From NCBI RefSeq assembly GCF_040958095.1, contig NC_091233.1, forward strand, positions 21,521,297 to 21,585,296: a DNA stretch of 64,000 bases, given 5' to 3'. Below are positions 33,605 through 48,500 of this stretch, piece by piece. Every line of letters begins with the position of its first letter. The first letter of the stretch is position 1. Under the pieces are notes generated by a model. The model searched no databases, was not told where the DNA came from, and saw only the letters and a list, made by a program, of their open reading frames with translations. A program made the translations under genes and the position numbers. Source of the DNA: Procambarus clarkii (Eukaryota; Arthropoda; Malacostraca; Decapoda; Cambaridae).

Positions 33605-36600
33605 AACTAAACTAAACTAACTTAAACTGTCATATGCAGGAAGCCAGTTAGGGTTACTGTGGTCTCTTTGACTAGGTCAAGAGCTAAACATGGGATAAAA
33701 CCCATGTTCAGAATAAACCACAAATGAAAGGTGAAAATGGAATTGTTATTACCATTAACTGTTATAAATAACATGTAGTGGGCTGATCAGAGGCTTAAGG
33801 CCTGCACAGGAATGTTCTTAAAAACAAAAAAGAAACTAACAAACCTTGTGCGTCTCTGAGAGAGAGCGAAGAATCTTGGCTCCAGAGTGCATGGCGCCAC
33901 AGGTTGAGTAATGGCAGGGAATCATCCTCCTCCACAACTTGGGGTATTTCAGGCACGACTGCCACATTATGAGCCGCTGGTGTCTCATTTATGGGTTCTG
34001 ACACCTCAAGTTCTAGGAGTAATTTCAATTCACTCATTATCTACAGTTATATAATGGGGCTCACCATAGCCTGTGCTACTTGGAACTTTTTGTTCCAGGT
34101 AGCAAATCTTTAACAATAACAACATATAGTTATACCCAAAGTGCTGCATGTAGTTACAAGTTTTCATAAAATATACAAAAACTGCACCTACTAAGTCTGT
34201 AAGGGATACATTGTATATCTTATAATATAATTTTATTGTATTAATAGTAGTAGTAGTAATAATAATAATAATAAATCCAGCAAGAAATTATATGAACTGA
34301 GGCTAAAATTACTTATTATTGTTCATTTATTTTTGTTTCATTTTGGTCCTTCACTGTATTGAGTTGCAAGATACAGCTGATGTACCTCCATTGATGTGGG
34401 GTAAAATATGAGCGATGAGTTGTAGTTTAGTTGAAATGAAAGCATGACGTTTCTTAGGTATCTTTGCAAAACCTAATTAAATGTGTGAAATAGGAAATGC
34501 TAAGGAAACAGCATTTTGATCTTAAAATGAAAACTTCATCCTGACATCAAAAAGACAAATTTTGATGGAAGGATGAAGTTTATATTGTAATTTTGAATAT
34601 GTATTGAACATTTAAAATACATATCATAAAGCAAGCTAAAAATTATCAATTTATTCATTACTATGGACCATCAAATCCTACCTCGCGCACTTGGAAGTGG
34701 AACGATGCCCACAGCAAGATTCTCTCTAAGGAGCTGCTTGAAGGCATCCTCCACCAGAGCTCTGTGGTCAAAGAGGAAGTCATCGACAGTGTACACCACA
34801 GTCCCGTCTGGCAGCTGCTCCACTTGAGTCGCGCTAATGCCATTCACAGTCATCTTTCCTGGAGACATAACAAATGGGAGTAAGTGGGGACATGAGGGTA
34901 ATGCCGTTTATAGTCATCTTTACTGCTGGGATAACACACTCAAGTTAAGTTTGAAATGCTGTTCATGTCATTAACAGCATTAATTGTACAGTATTTCTTA
35001 CAATTAAAAAAGATGTGAGTTGGGGGGGGTTGTGGTAAGGCACACTAAATCTTTATCAGTAAATATACAGTACAGTATATTATTCTGTAAACATAATATA
35101 TCTATAATTTTATCTACCTATGAGTTAATCTATTAATATATCTATTAACATTGTTTCAATCACAGCACAATAGGAAAACAACAGGAATACTTAACCAATA
35201 TGCCTCCACACACACTCTGCCATCTATTAACAAACAAAGAGCAAGGATGTCCAATGAACCAAGACGCTTTAGTATTAAAAACATTAATTAATAATTGCGG
35301 GTGTCAAAATCCAGAAGCCTTGAGAATGATTGGTTTTGCTTAATAAAAGATGTGGTGTGGAATACAGAAATAAAATTGAAATACGTACAGTAATTGCACT
35401 GAAATAACAATCTCGGCAGCAAACCACTTATTTGAATTTAACATTTATAAAGACTATGAAACGAATACCTGCACTGTACAACATTGTTTTGTAAAAATTA
35501 AATTCTTCCTAACTAGCCTGCTCACATTTTTGGAAATGACAACCAACTACACAATTAAAGAACTTCAAATCAATTTAGCATACAAGGATTTCCTCTAAAG
35601 CTTTTGATAAGCAATCACATGAAAGACTAACACACACAAACTGCAAGGACATGGAATAAATGGATAAACAATTGTTAAAACAAAGAAAGCAAAAGTTCAT
35701 TCTAAATGGATATAAATCTTGCTGCAAAAATGTTAAGTTCAGTACCACAAAGTTCCATCTTGGGGGCCAACCCTTTTTTGCAATATACATCAATGACATA
35801 GATGATTAAATTATATATGCATCATCAAATTTAGGGATGAAGCAAAGATCTATGGTTAAGAAGGAAGCAAAAATGATATAGAGGCCATACAAAGGCCTCG
35901 ATATGGTCAGATGACTGGAAAAGCTTTTCAAAACTGAAAAATGCAAGATCTTGCATGTAGCCCATTGTTGATGTGATGACTTATATTGAATTTTGTAACT
36001 AGCTCATCAAGATTGTAACTTGCTTAGCTAAATGAATTGTGGGGTTCAGTCCCTGAGCCCATTATGTGCCTCTGTAACCCTTTCCACTACCGCCCACAAG
36101 ATGGGTATGGGGTGCATAATAAATGAACTAAACTAAAAAAAAAAAAAACTAGAGCATAACAACATAAATCATAATTATCATATCAACAACACTGCAATGC
36201 AGAAGATTGATGAAAAAAGATTCTAGGAGTTATGATGATTTTTTCAAGCTAGACTTTAAAATTCAGCAGTATTTATCATTTATGGCTTTGGCGAATCGGC
36301 AGTTCCATGGGTTAATAACCCTTTGGGTGAAAAAGAATCTCCAAAACTTGAATATGTAGCATTGGTGTGGTACCCAAATCTCAAGAAGAAAATGTACAAT
36401 TTATAAAGGATGCCAAGACCTGCTACTAAATGACCCCCAGAACTAAAAAACATTTGCTATGAGGAGAGGCTTGAGACATTAAACATGTCAAGGATAGAGG
36501 ATAGGAAGAAAATGAGGGGATATGATCACTATATACAAAATACTGTAGTAACAGGAATAACAAAATAAATGAAGAGGAATTTTTCAAATTTACAATTTAA

Positions 36601-39512
36601 AGACAAGAGGTCATAGATTCAATCTAAGGAAACAAAATCATCCTTCCCAGTGCTATATACAGTACTTATATTGGTTTGATACTTTCTCCTGATAGTTCCC
36701 TTCCCTTCCCTTTTGCAAAAAGAGTGGTAGACAGTTGAAACAAGTGAGAAGACCCAAGTTGAAGTGAGAACGCCCAAGTGGTAGACAGATGAAACAAGTG
36801 AGTGGTTTTGGCTGATGCCAAAACCATCAGTAGTTTCAAAGTGCTATATGACAGTTTCAAAGATAGATGACAGAGTACTGTACAAGGAAGATGGGACACC
36901 ACAATCATAACTCTCATCCTGTAACTACACTTAGGTAATTACGCAACTTTGATAGCATTCTTCTCTTCTTCTAATAGCTACTGGGATAATAACCAAATTC
37001 ATATTTTAGTTAATTACCATCAGCATCTCTCTTGAAGGTAAGAGTTTTCCCAGCAAGGTTGGTAACAGTGAGCCCATCTGGTTGGGCCAGCCTGGGGTCA
37101 TTGGCCCTTATCGGGTCATGCACAAAGTAGTCAAGCAGGAAACGTGCACGTAGGGCCGAGTTGCGGTCGCTGTTGTCGTAGAGAGGGTTGGGAGCATCCT
37201 GAGGAATCAAGGTTACCATCACCCCATGGCCAGGTGATACCACGGTCCCTGGAACTATTGATCAGATTTAAGTAATGAATACTTGTTTTACCTAGGAATT
37301 CTCCACTCTTCTTCTTCTACACCATGCATGTATGTATTTGTGTCTAAATCAAATCAAATCAAATGCTTATTCAGGTAAAAGTACATACATACAAGATGAG
37401 TTACAAACATAATGTTGGATTTCTAGATAGAGCTAATACATACAATGCCTAAAGCCACTAATACGCACAGCGTTTCAGGCAAATAAATAAATTATTATTA
37501 TTAAGATGAATTGTTTACGAGATGTGAATATAAGATAATACTTGCATATATATACTACTGTACCTGTATTGATTATGAGAGATATGGTTCATACTAGGTA
37601 TCCATGCTTAAAATCTAGTCAAATGTCTCTAGAATGAGTTATTTTCATGAATTTACCTGAAGATCACCATCTTCAGTGGCCTCAACAGGGGCAAGGAGCT
37701 GACAGCTTATCAAAGGTCCCATCCCTCATTGTTTTTGAAGATTTGATTCCATCTGAATTTTAAATTGAAATGCTGCCCTAGCATTTATAGTTATACTATA
37801 GTTAGAAAGATAATTGAAACTGGTATGCTGTAGGAGATACAAATAATTGTTGTCTGGTTGATACCTGGTTACCTGGTTGATGGGGTTCTGGGAGTTCTTC
37901 TACTCCCCAAGCCCGGCCCGAGGCCAGGCTCGACTTGTGAGAGTTTGGTCCACCAGGCTGTTGCTTGGAGCGGCCCGCAGGCCCACATACCCACCACAGC
38001 CCGGTTGGTCCGGCACTCCTTGGAGGAATAAATCTAGTTTCCTCTTGAAAATGTCCACGGTTGTTCCGGCAATATTTCTTATGCTTGCTGGGAGGACGTT
38101 GAACAACCGCGGACCTCTGATGTTTATACAGTGTTCTCTGATTGTGCCTATGGCACCTCTGCTCTTCATTGGTTCTATTCTACATTTATATCTATTCTAC
38201 ATTGTCTGATATTGTTCTAATCTGTGTGGATAAAATATTGTAAGGAAAGGATCACAGAACTTCTCATATTTCTGTGTTTGTGTATAGTTGCCTAATTCAT
38301 TTGTTATACTATGTTGTACTTTACTCTTATGTTCTTTTTACACACATTCATCATCATTATTGATCAAATCCACAGGAGCCATGATGAGGGTTTGAACCTA
38401 TGCGCTGGGTGTTCCCAGATGCACTCTCTAGTCAACTGCACCACGACATGGTCAAAAGAATTGCAACCTGGGGTACTACTGCACCCACAAGGATCCCGAG
38501 GCTTCCGCTGAAGCCGAATTTGTGGATTTGTTCATTGATATATCACGATAATGTACTGTGATTTCTCTGTGTATCATCATTATTATTATACTGTACTAGA
38601 AGCTCTGGAGATGCTCGCATGTTACTGAGAAGCAAGGATGTGGTTGCAATGAAGCATAAGTTTGAATAATGCAGAGTCTAGATTGAATAATCCTGCCCCC
38701 CCCCCTTTTATTTTACTGTATTGCCATATACTTCTTGACTTTTTGCATGTGTTACCTGTAGGCCAAACCTAAGTTGTAGAGTGTAAATTCTCATGTAAAT
38801 TTAATGGGGAGACCTTTGATAAGCCACCAGCTTCCTGACCTCATCGGGGTCAATAAGAGTTTTAGCGGCCCTCAGGTAAAACTTAGGAAAATGTGTAGTC
38901 CCCAGCCTCGATCCTTAATTTTTAAATTAAAGATATGGATGTAGGTAGTGACTCAGAATGTTATTGTTTAGTGATAGAGTTTTAGATGTTCTTCAATTAC
39001 CCAAACAAAATAATTTTATTCAAGTATGCTAAAGTGAAATACACATACATTATTTAAAAATGGCGAGTTGCCCGAGTAAGATGGGCCCCTCACTTGGCTC
39101 TCGTACCAATTCAAGCTGGTGATTTGACAAGGAGTGCTGCATGCCAGTCTTCCTTCTTGACTTAGATTTACAATTCTCTAATCCAGATAAGCCACTCATA
39201 TCATTCATACTCCTTCAGTGTTAATTACAGACCTAAATCCATTTGTTACAGCTCAAAGGTTGTTTTGAAAGGCCAAGAATTCATCTCCCCTTATGAAAGT
39301 TACAATAAATATTTAAAAGTTTCAATAAATATTTGTATTTGTTCTCAACACTTTTTATTCTTTATGCTCAATTAGTATTAAGTTCTAGATATTAATGTTT
39401 TTCTTGCCCGAAACGCATTGCGTAATAGTGGCTTTAGGCATTGTATGTACTAGCTCTATCTATATATCAATCCATTAATGTAACATCACTTGTATGTATG
39501 TACCTTACCTGA

Positions 39513-39545
<33 letters not shown>

Positions 39546-42500
39546 TTTATAACATTCTTACATGAGCTAATGCTACTTACTGACAATTATCTTGAACTAA
39601 AATATATACTGTATGCATATTATGATGGAGTTATTTATGTAATTGCACACTAACATTGATGGTCGATGTACATACCACGGATGAAACAACCTTGGTTGAT
39701 ATAGGCAACTGAAGGAATAATTATAGCCTACCATCTACAAGTCCTAGACAGAACTACCAGCTTACACCACCCCTTCTGCTTCAGCTAGCTAATGTAAACA
39801 GTTAAAAATAACATGAAATTTGAGGATTAAACCTATTAGGGGAAGTATCACCTGTGGAGTCATTAGTGGCAACAGCAGATCCTTGGTTTCTTAAGGTGTG
39901 ACGCCAGAGATTGTACAGGGAGGAGGTCCTGGACTCCAGGGTGGCTGGCATAGGTGGAACCACCAGCAACAAGCTCTCAGCCTGGAAGTGTTTGATAAAG
40001 GAAAAGCAATACTACTTTACTTTCAAAAAAACATATCCAGATCACATCAAGACATATGCAACATAACATACTGCTCATATTAGCATAATTCTTTATCAAA
40101 ATAGCAGAGTGATAGTTTTCGTAATTTCATGACGTACCTGCTCCGAATCGCTAGGTGATTCAACATCAGCTTCTGGTGCATCAGGAAGCAGGACTGTACT
40201 CGATTCTTCTGTTCTGGTTGTTGATTCTTGAGCTACATAAATGGAGACATATCCTTTGAGATTAGTATGATACATCCATAATTATTTAATATGTACTGCA
40301 TAACAATTTATTTAATATGTACTGCATAACAATTATGGTTCACTTGTCTGGGGCAGTCTATTTGACTTATTGGAACCCACTTGGGCTAATGACAGACTTT
40401 TCCCAAGATGCAACTCAGAATAGCCACCTAACTCACAATTACATATTACTGCTAGGTGAACAGGGTCATCAAATGCAAGGAAACGTGCTTAAATGTCTCC
40501 TTCTGTCTGAGATTCTAACTAGGGTTCAATAAATTATGAAAATCGACTGCATTATTCATTATGTTAAAGGACATAATGAGTAATGCATTACTCATTATGT
40601 TTTGTTAAAGGATAATGAAGCATGCAAGACCAGCTTGCTGCTCACCTTGATCCCAAGTGTCGGGAGTGAGGGTGGTGTCTGGGTTGTCGAGCGGGGGTGA
40701 GGACTGGTATAATATGGCTCTGTGGTCAAAAAGGAAGTCACTCAGAATGTAAACTTGCGTCCCGTCAGGAAGGATCTGATGATCCACCACAGGGATGTCG
40801 TTGACCACAATGTTACCTGAAGGACAAATTAATTTTGTGTTAACAAGATGGCTAGTGGAGCAAAGTATTATTTTATACAATTGTGTATGAATATGAAACA
40901 TGTTTGTGGTACATTTAGTCTCGACTCTAACATGGCAGGTATCAGCGGAAATGGTCAGAGAGCTCAAGGAGACCAACCACTTTGGACTTGCCTTATGAGT
41001 ATGTAAACACAAGTGTTTGTGCCTCTCATTCCTTCCTTATGTACTCACCTAATTATGCTTGAGGGGTTTGAGCTCTGGCTCTTTGGTCCCGCCTCTCAAC
41101 CGTCAATCAACAGTTGTACAGGTTCCTGGATTACTCATGACATGACATGTATGACTGGTGACTTGCATTTGCCTAACCCTTGTCTGGTGAATGTGTGAAG
41201 ACTAAGAAAGATGCAACTATAGAAGTACTGTAATGCATAGCATACTAAAGAAAAAATGCCACTGGAGATTTTATCTACCTGAATTTATCCGAGGCCCACT
41301 ATTTCTCTAGTGGCCTCGATGGGGACAGGAAGCTGGCAGCTTGTCAAAGGTCCCCCCAGTTTTTCTCGAGTATTTTTTCCAACTGAACTTTGATCTGCAG
41401 TACTGTCTTGACATTTATGGCTTCGGCAAGCAGGCAGGCAGTTCCGTGGGTTTATAACCCTATAAGTGAAAAAGCATCTTCTGTTTTCTGTCCTACATTT
41501 TGGCTTTTCGAGCTTGCAGATGGTACCCCTTGTATGTGTTACACCTGACCCTTTAAATAAGTAGTTTGGATTAATATCCTCTAACCAGTTAAATATTTTT
41601 ATAATTTCAATATCAGCTCTGCTATGTCTGGTTTGCAGTGCTGTTAGTCCTGTGGCCCTTAACTGTTCCTGGTATGAGAGTCCACTTAGTTTTGAGATGA
41701 TTTTTGTTGCTCTGTGTTGAACTGTCTTCAAAGTAGCTATATCATCCTACAGATGAGGTCCCCATGCATGGACACAGTAGCCCAAATGGGAGTGCACCAG
41801 AGATTTATTTATTTAATTTTTATATATATACAAGAAGGTGCAATGGGTATTGAAAGTACAAACATTGGTAATTAAGTGTCATCAAATACATGTATGGGAA
41901 AAGCTCGCCCCTTCGTGTTATCACAACATTCTAAAATGAATTACAATTATAGGAACCCATGTAAAGGTCTAGGATGATAACTTTCTGGAATTCTGTCGAG
42001 GAGCCTATCATGGAATGAGAGAGAAATTGCAAAACACCTCCTGGATGGAGTTCAGATGAGATCAAGTCATGGAAGTATTATGGGAAACTTAAAAAAAGGT
42101 CATCACTGAACTTGTTCAAAAATATGTACCAAGAAAGAGTAAGAAAAGAAAGAGAACACACAGGCAGTAAAACAAGCTCTAATAACTAAGTGAAACCTCT
42201 GGCATTTCACTTAGAGTAATTTCTGAAATCAATCCACAAAGAACATGGATTATGAGATACTGTATAGAGAAAAACTTTAAATTCAGCCACCCAAAAATCA
42301 AATTAGCCAAAAGGACTACTCTCCCGTGGTAAGTCTCCAAGTGAGCCAGGACCTGGAGCAACAGCTGAACTGGAGGGAAGAAGGAAAAGGTGTTCAAAAC
42401 ATAAAGAATGATCCAAAGTCTTTCTATGTCTATATACGAAGTAAAACCAAAACAAAAGACTCAGTAAAAACTTTAAAATTTGAGATCAACCAAGTTGTAA

Positions 42501-45500
42501 CAGACGATTAAAGGGCAGCCAGCACTCTGAATAAAAACGTTACATCAGTGTTCACACTAGAGATTGGATAACATTCCATTACTCAACACAAATGTATGAA
42601 GCAGGTGAAGAGAGCAAATAACGTGCAATGTAATCAGGAAGACCATTGACAAACTAAAATGACTCGAAAGCCCCAGGTGTGGATGGAATTCAATCCAAAG
42701 TCATAAAGGAACTGGCAAAGAAAATATGCCTACCACTGAAATTTCTTTTCAGAAAATCTCTGGGCCAAGGAATAGTTCCCCCCTAGATTGGAGATATGCA
42801 AATGTTACCCATATTTCAAAAAGACAGAAAGATCTCAGCAGAAAACTATCATCCAATCAGCTTGACCTCACACATCTGCAAACTCATGGAGAGAATCATA
42901 AGGCTTCCTGTCAGCTTCCTGTCCCCATTAGATATACTGGCCTTCGAGTAAAAAAAAATTAAAAATAAAAACTCAAGTACAGTATAGTGTAGAAGGTATG
43001 GCAGAAGAATGAATTTGTCCTGTGAGATCAGTACATTTGGGGATAAGCCATGTGACCTTAGAGGAAATGATCAGAAGAAAGAATTATAGTTATACAGGAA
43101 TAATGTCATGCTTTCCTGTAATCCTCACACCTTTGGATGGTAATTCATATGGGAGAACAAGGCAGGCAAGAGATATTTATCGAGATCCATACACAGTAAC
43201 TGAAATGGTGATCATCAATTATCTCTCACTTTTCTATAAATTTTCCACCTTGTTTCCTTTCCATTTTCCATTCCTATACTTACCAATTCAGGAGTAATGA
43301 CCACAAAGATCACACCACAACTCACCCTGCTTATCCACCTTGAATGTGAGTTCCTTGCCAGCCATGTTAGTGATGGTGAGCCCCTCGGGTTGAGCCAGCC
43401 TGGGATCCTGGTCAATCACGGGATCGAGTACCAAGTAGTCGAGCAGGAACTTAGAACGGAGAGCCTGGTTGTCAGCACTGCTGCCATAGAGCGGGTGAGA
43501 GGCATCCTGTACCACCAGCTTCACCACCTCCAGGTAGTCGGGTGACAGAATTGTCATCGGATCTGATGAAAGAGTACAATGAAATCACAAGAACGTGCAT
43601 ATATCTATAAGAAAATATTGAAGTCGTATGGTGGGATCGAACAAACCTAAGAAGTCCAGGGATGCCAATTCAATCCCATTGTATGGCTTCAATATTTTCT
43701 CAGGAAAAATGGCAATTGATTATATTTGACCTAAATATATCAGTATGTCAAAGAGAGCAAGAAGAGATACATATAAAAAGAGAAAGAAAGAATGCAAGTC
43801 ACTTTCAATTAAGGGAAAGAGTGGAGAGAAATCTAAGTTAATGTGAAATTAACATTAAACTGCACTGTTAGGTTTCAGCTTTGGAACCAATTTGTTGGTT
43901 AGATTTAGGACTAGGAATCAGTAGGTTTATTATATTTAGGCCTTGGAGCCAATTAGTTGGGTAGTTGGCTAAATTTAGGCCTTGAAAGAGGAAACAATTG
44001 GAATAGGATATTAGTGTTCTTCAGAAATTAAATTAATTTTATTCTACTAGATTTACTTCATCATTTAAGAGGCTATAAGCTCATGCAAGGGAGCCCCTAT
44101 TTATTTTCAAATATTGCCAATCATGTATTTACCCAATCTATATGCATGAAACTGTCAACGGAGTTTGCTTCCATAATGAGGCACCATTATGGCACCTGGT
44201 ACACAATGAAATCACGATAACATGATCTATGAGAAAATATTCAGACACTGTGGTGAGGTAGAACCAACATGCCTGGACTTCCCGAACAGTGTGTAATGCA
44301 CGTCTCTGGGAAGTCTATATGGACAAGAGTTCTATCCTACTCTGGTGCCTCATTTTTGTATATGGTGAATTCTAAAGGTACCATGACAGAGCCCTTAGGC
44401 ACTCCATTTGTAACATTTTCCCACTCTAACTTGGCTCCATTTATGCTGACCCTTTCTTTCCAAGAAAATCCTCTGTATCTTTATTAATCCTTTATCCTCT
44501 GTATCTGTATCTGTATCCATTATATCTGTATCCACTATATCTGTATTTTGTGCTATCCGATCCCCCAATATAAGCCATATAACTTTACCTTTGTAATCAT
44601 TGATATCATCTTATATCATGGTTGTTATATTGAACACATATTGTGTGCTACCCAATCCCCCAATATACATATCTAAGCCTTACAACTTTACCATTAAACA
44701 TTGCTGTTATCTTATCTTATATGTGATATCAGTGTGCTTTAATGTGCCTACTAATCTTTGTCATATTATCAATCAAGCTATCAATGCTATCAATCAAAGC
44801 TTTCAATGTGCTTTAATGTGCCTACTTATCTTTGTCAAATTTTCTAACAATGTACCTATTAACATTTTATAAATTTTGCTAGAAATTACCTACTTAATAT
44901 TATCTGTTATACTAAGGACCTGCCCGAAACGCTGTGTGTACTAGTGGCTTTACAAGAATGTGAACACATGATGCTTTGTACTCTCATAAAGCCAATGTAA
45001 CTTCTTGTATATATATAAATAAATGTGATAAGCATGATGTAATTAAGGAGGAATTTCACAGGAGGTGGTGCAGGGAATGAGCTGAGAATGGGAAAATGAT
45101 ATTGTTGGACACACCTGCAGAGTCTTTGGGAGAAGTCAATGCATCCTGGTTTGTGAGGGCATGGTGCCACAGGTCAATCAGTGTGGAAGCCTCAAATTCC
45201 TCTACTAGAGGGGGAATCCTGCCAATCTTCACTGCCATACCAGACACTCCCACCTCTGGTTCAGATTCAGATTCAGGCTGTAGTACTTTTGTTTCCGGCT
45301 CTGTAATATCTGATTCTGAAAGCGATTTTTCTGTTAAAGGCACTGTAATATCTGCTTTTGAAAGAGATATCTCTGTTACAGGCAGTGTAATGTCTGCTTC
45401 TGACACTGGAGCCTCTAATTCAGATTCTGCCAATTCTGTTTCCTCTGGAACGTCAATTTCGGAAATTGATTCCACTGTTTGAAGCTCTGCAGTAACTGCA

Positions 45501-48500
45501 TCTGATGATATTAGGTGTTTTTCAAGTGCCTGTGTTTTAATTTCAATTACTGCATCTTCTTCATCAAAAGCTCGTTCATCTCTTTCAGGTTCAATGACTT
45601 TGGATAGAGGAATGGTTTTGTTTGTTTCAGGTACTTCCACTTCATGGACAGTGAACACAGAAGGGCTGTTAGTTGTAAGATGAAGGTTATCTTCTGCTTC
45701 TGAGAGTACAGCTGTATCCACAGATGCTTCAGGTGAGATTTCAGAGCTTGATACAGAACCAGCGGAGCTCTCAAACGAAATTTCAGTACTCGGGTTAGTA
45801 TCTGCTGCTATTTCAATTGCTGACACAGGCTCTGTAGTATTTGAGTCTTCAACTCCATCAGGCACATCGTAACTTGCGCTTAGCGATTTAGCTTCTCTGC
45901 TTGGATTATCATCAATTTCTTGCTCTGGTTCCTCCAATGGAATAAAATCAAGTTTTCCATCTGGTGTGTGAGCATTCAATGTAGAATCCTGAAGAAGCAG
46001 AACAGAATCATCCATCTCAGGGTTGGGTTCTCTGTTTGTTGGTGTCTCTAAATTATCTGCATATAGCATCTTTTCCTCGGGTAATAATCCATAACTAAAG
46101 TCGCCCATTGGCATTGCTTTGAAATTTTCATAATCAAGTACTACTTCAGTGGTAGTGGAAGGCGAATATCCATCAAAGGTTTCTGTGACCAGATTTGGTT
46201 CAACAAGGGACTGAGTTTCTGGAACATATGCGACATTAAGAGATTCAGTAAGAGGGAGGATATCTTCAGGGACAGATGCAATGGATTCAGTAACTGGGAT
46301 GATGTCTTTGAGCTGAGAGAAGGCCGTTATTGGAGGGGACGTTTCAGATGAGATTTCCGTCACTTGACTGACCACGACAGAATAGCGAGCAGTGTCATCT
46401 TTTTCAACGGAGGAGGGTCGAGGTACCTGCACTGGTCCCACGGATGGCTCGCCTGCATGCTCTTGTGACGCCTTGCCTGACCACAGGAGATAACACAACA
46501 TAAATTATACAAAACCTAATGAGTAATTGGATGAATGGATACATACTAGCCAAGTGGATTCACACTGACTAAGTGACTATGCACTGGTCAAGCGGCTACA
46601 CACTGGCTGAGTGGGCACTAATCTTTTATAAATGTAAACAGGTTAATTTAAATAAAATTGGTCATTACAGCAAATTTAAGTTTGAAAGGCATGCAGTAAA
46701 CATTACCGAGAAGTGAGGATGACGGCCTGGTCTCACTGGCATGGGAGCTGAGGAACTGGAAGGCTTCATCCAGGCGGTCCTTGTGGTCTTCCAGGAAGCG
46801 CTCCAGGGTGTAAATCTTGGTACCATCATCTAACGTCTTCAGGCCCTCCACTGGCGACCCATTGACGTTAACCTTCCCTGGAAAAATAGATGACCAGTTT
46901 GTAGTTCCATTTTAAAGCTACATTGTATCAGTATCTGATTGTATCTGTAACCTAGACGTAGTCTATATAACCGAACTGCTATTTCCCTGTGGATTAATTT
47001 TGGGAAATATAACCTTTCTAACTTGGTTGCCTGAAGATACCAGAGGGCGAACCTTCTGCTACTCTCTGGAGTAGATAGGCTTTGTTGAGGTGTGAGTGTT
47101 TTTTGGTGATGATATTTTTTATGTTCTCTAGGCTGGATTGAATTGTTTTATGTATCACTGGATGACGAGTTGCCAATTTAGCAATTTCATCGGCTTTCTC
47201 ATTTAATGGGCTTCCAACATGGGATGGGATCCAGTTTAAGGTGATGCCTTTAGCATCACCTTAAACTGGATCTTTGTCTTTTGCCTTTAGCGACTGCTCC
47301 AAGATACAAAATGGTGGTAATTATTTCCACGTTGTCTTTCCACTGCTTTTGTCCTAATATTTGAGGTGCAGCTTTTGAGTCTGTGTGTTTGATTGCATTT
47401 TGAGTGTTTTGTGCAATCACATATGCGAATGCCTGTTGTATGGCAAACAGCTCAGTTTGGGTTGATGATACTGGTCCTCCCAGTCTCCAATATGCCTGTT
47501 TGCTGTCCGTGCAAAGAACAGCACCAGCACTCATATTCTGTGTCAACCGATTCGTCTGTGAAGATGTGAGTGGCTCCTGCTACTGCGCATTTGCTTTCTA
47601 TTATGCACCTTAGGATTGTTGGATCATAAGCAGCCTTTTTCATTGGGAGACTTTCTATTACTATTTTGAAGGTAGGCCCCTCCCACAGTGGGGAGGAGCC
47701 TACCTTCAAAATAGGTAGCCTATACCTTCTTTTCCTTAGTCAAAGGTACGCTTAATTATTCCGCGATAATATTCCGAGATTTATTAAGTGATAATGTAAG
47801 CTTTGTCACAAGTTACATATCATCATTCAATTTTGTTGTTTATGTAATAAAGTTTCATTGTAATTATTAATTTGATAAAAAAACAGTAAGGGTATTTATT
47901 AATTTTGTTGTTTTCATTAATATAAAATAATTATTATGTTTTAATTATGCATATAATTATTATTACTTTATTGAAACAGTAATAATATAATGAAATATTT
48001 ACAAATTTGGAATAAATGAGAAACGTACTGATAATGTGGCATGGAAAGTGAGGTTATTGAAGATGGCCCAAAAGATGGTTGATGAAAATGACCCGAAAGT
48101 GAGGCTGATGATCTGAAAGTGAGGTTGATGACCCGAAAGTGAGGTTGATGACTAAAAAGTGATTGATAACCCGAAAGTGAGGCTGATGATCCGAAAGTGA
48201 GATTGGTGATCCGAAAGTGAGGTTGATGACCCGAAAGTGAGGCTGATGATCCGAAAGTGAGATTGGTGATCCGAAAGTGAGGTTGATGACCCGAAAGTGA
48301 GATTGATGATACGACAGTAATTAAAGTTGGTGACCCAAAAGTGAGCTTGATGGCCCAGAAGACTTACCCCGGGGGTCTCTGGTAAAGACCAAATCGTCGC
48401 CAGTGTGAGAGGCCATCTTAAGTCCTCCAGGCTGGCTGATCCTCGGGTCGTGGGCATCAAGAGCCTCCAGTTGCAGGAACTCCAGCAGCTCCTTCATCCC

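Noticed and set aside
34012-34024. Alternative exon 11 start at the upstream acceptor TAACTGTAG (about 34041)
   Set aside because: It would place a TGA in the required phase-1 frame; the acceptor at 34012 keeps the frame open.
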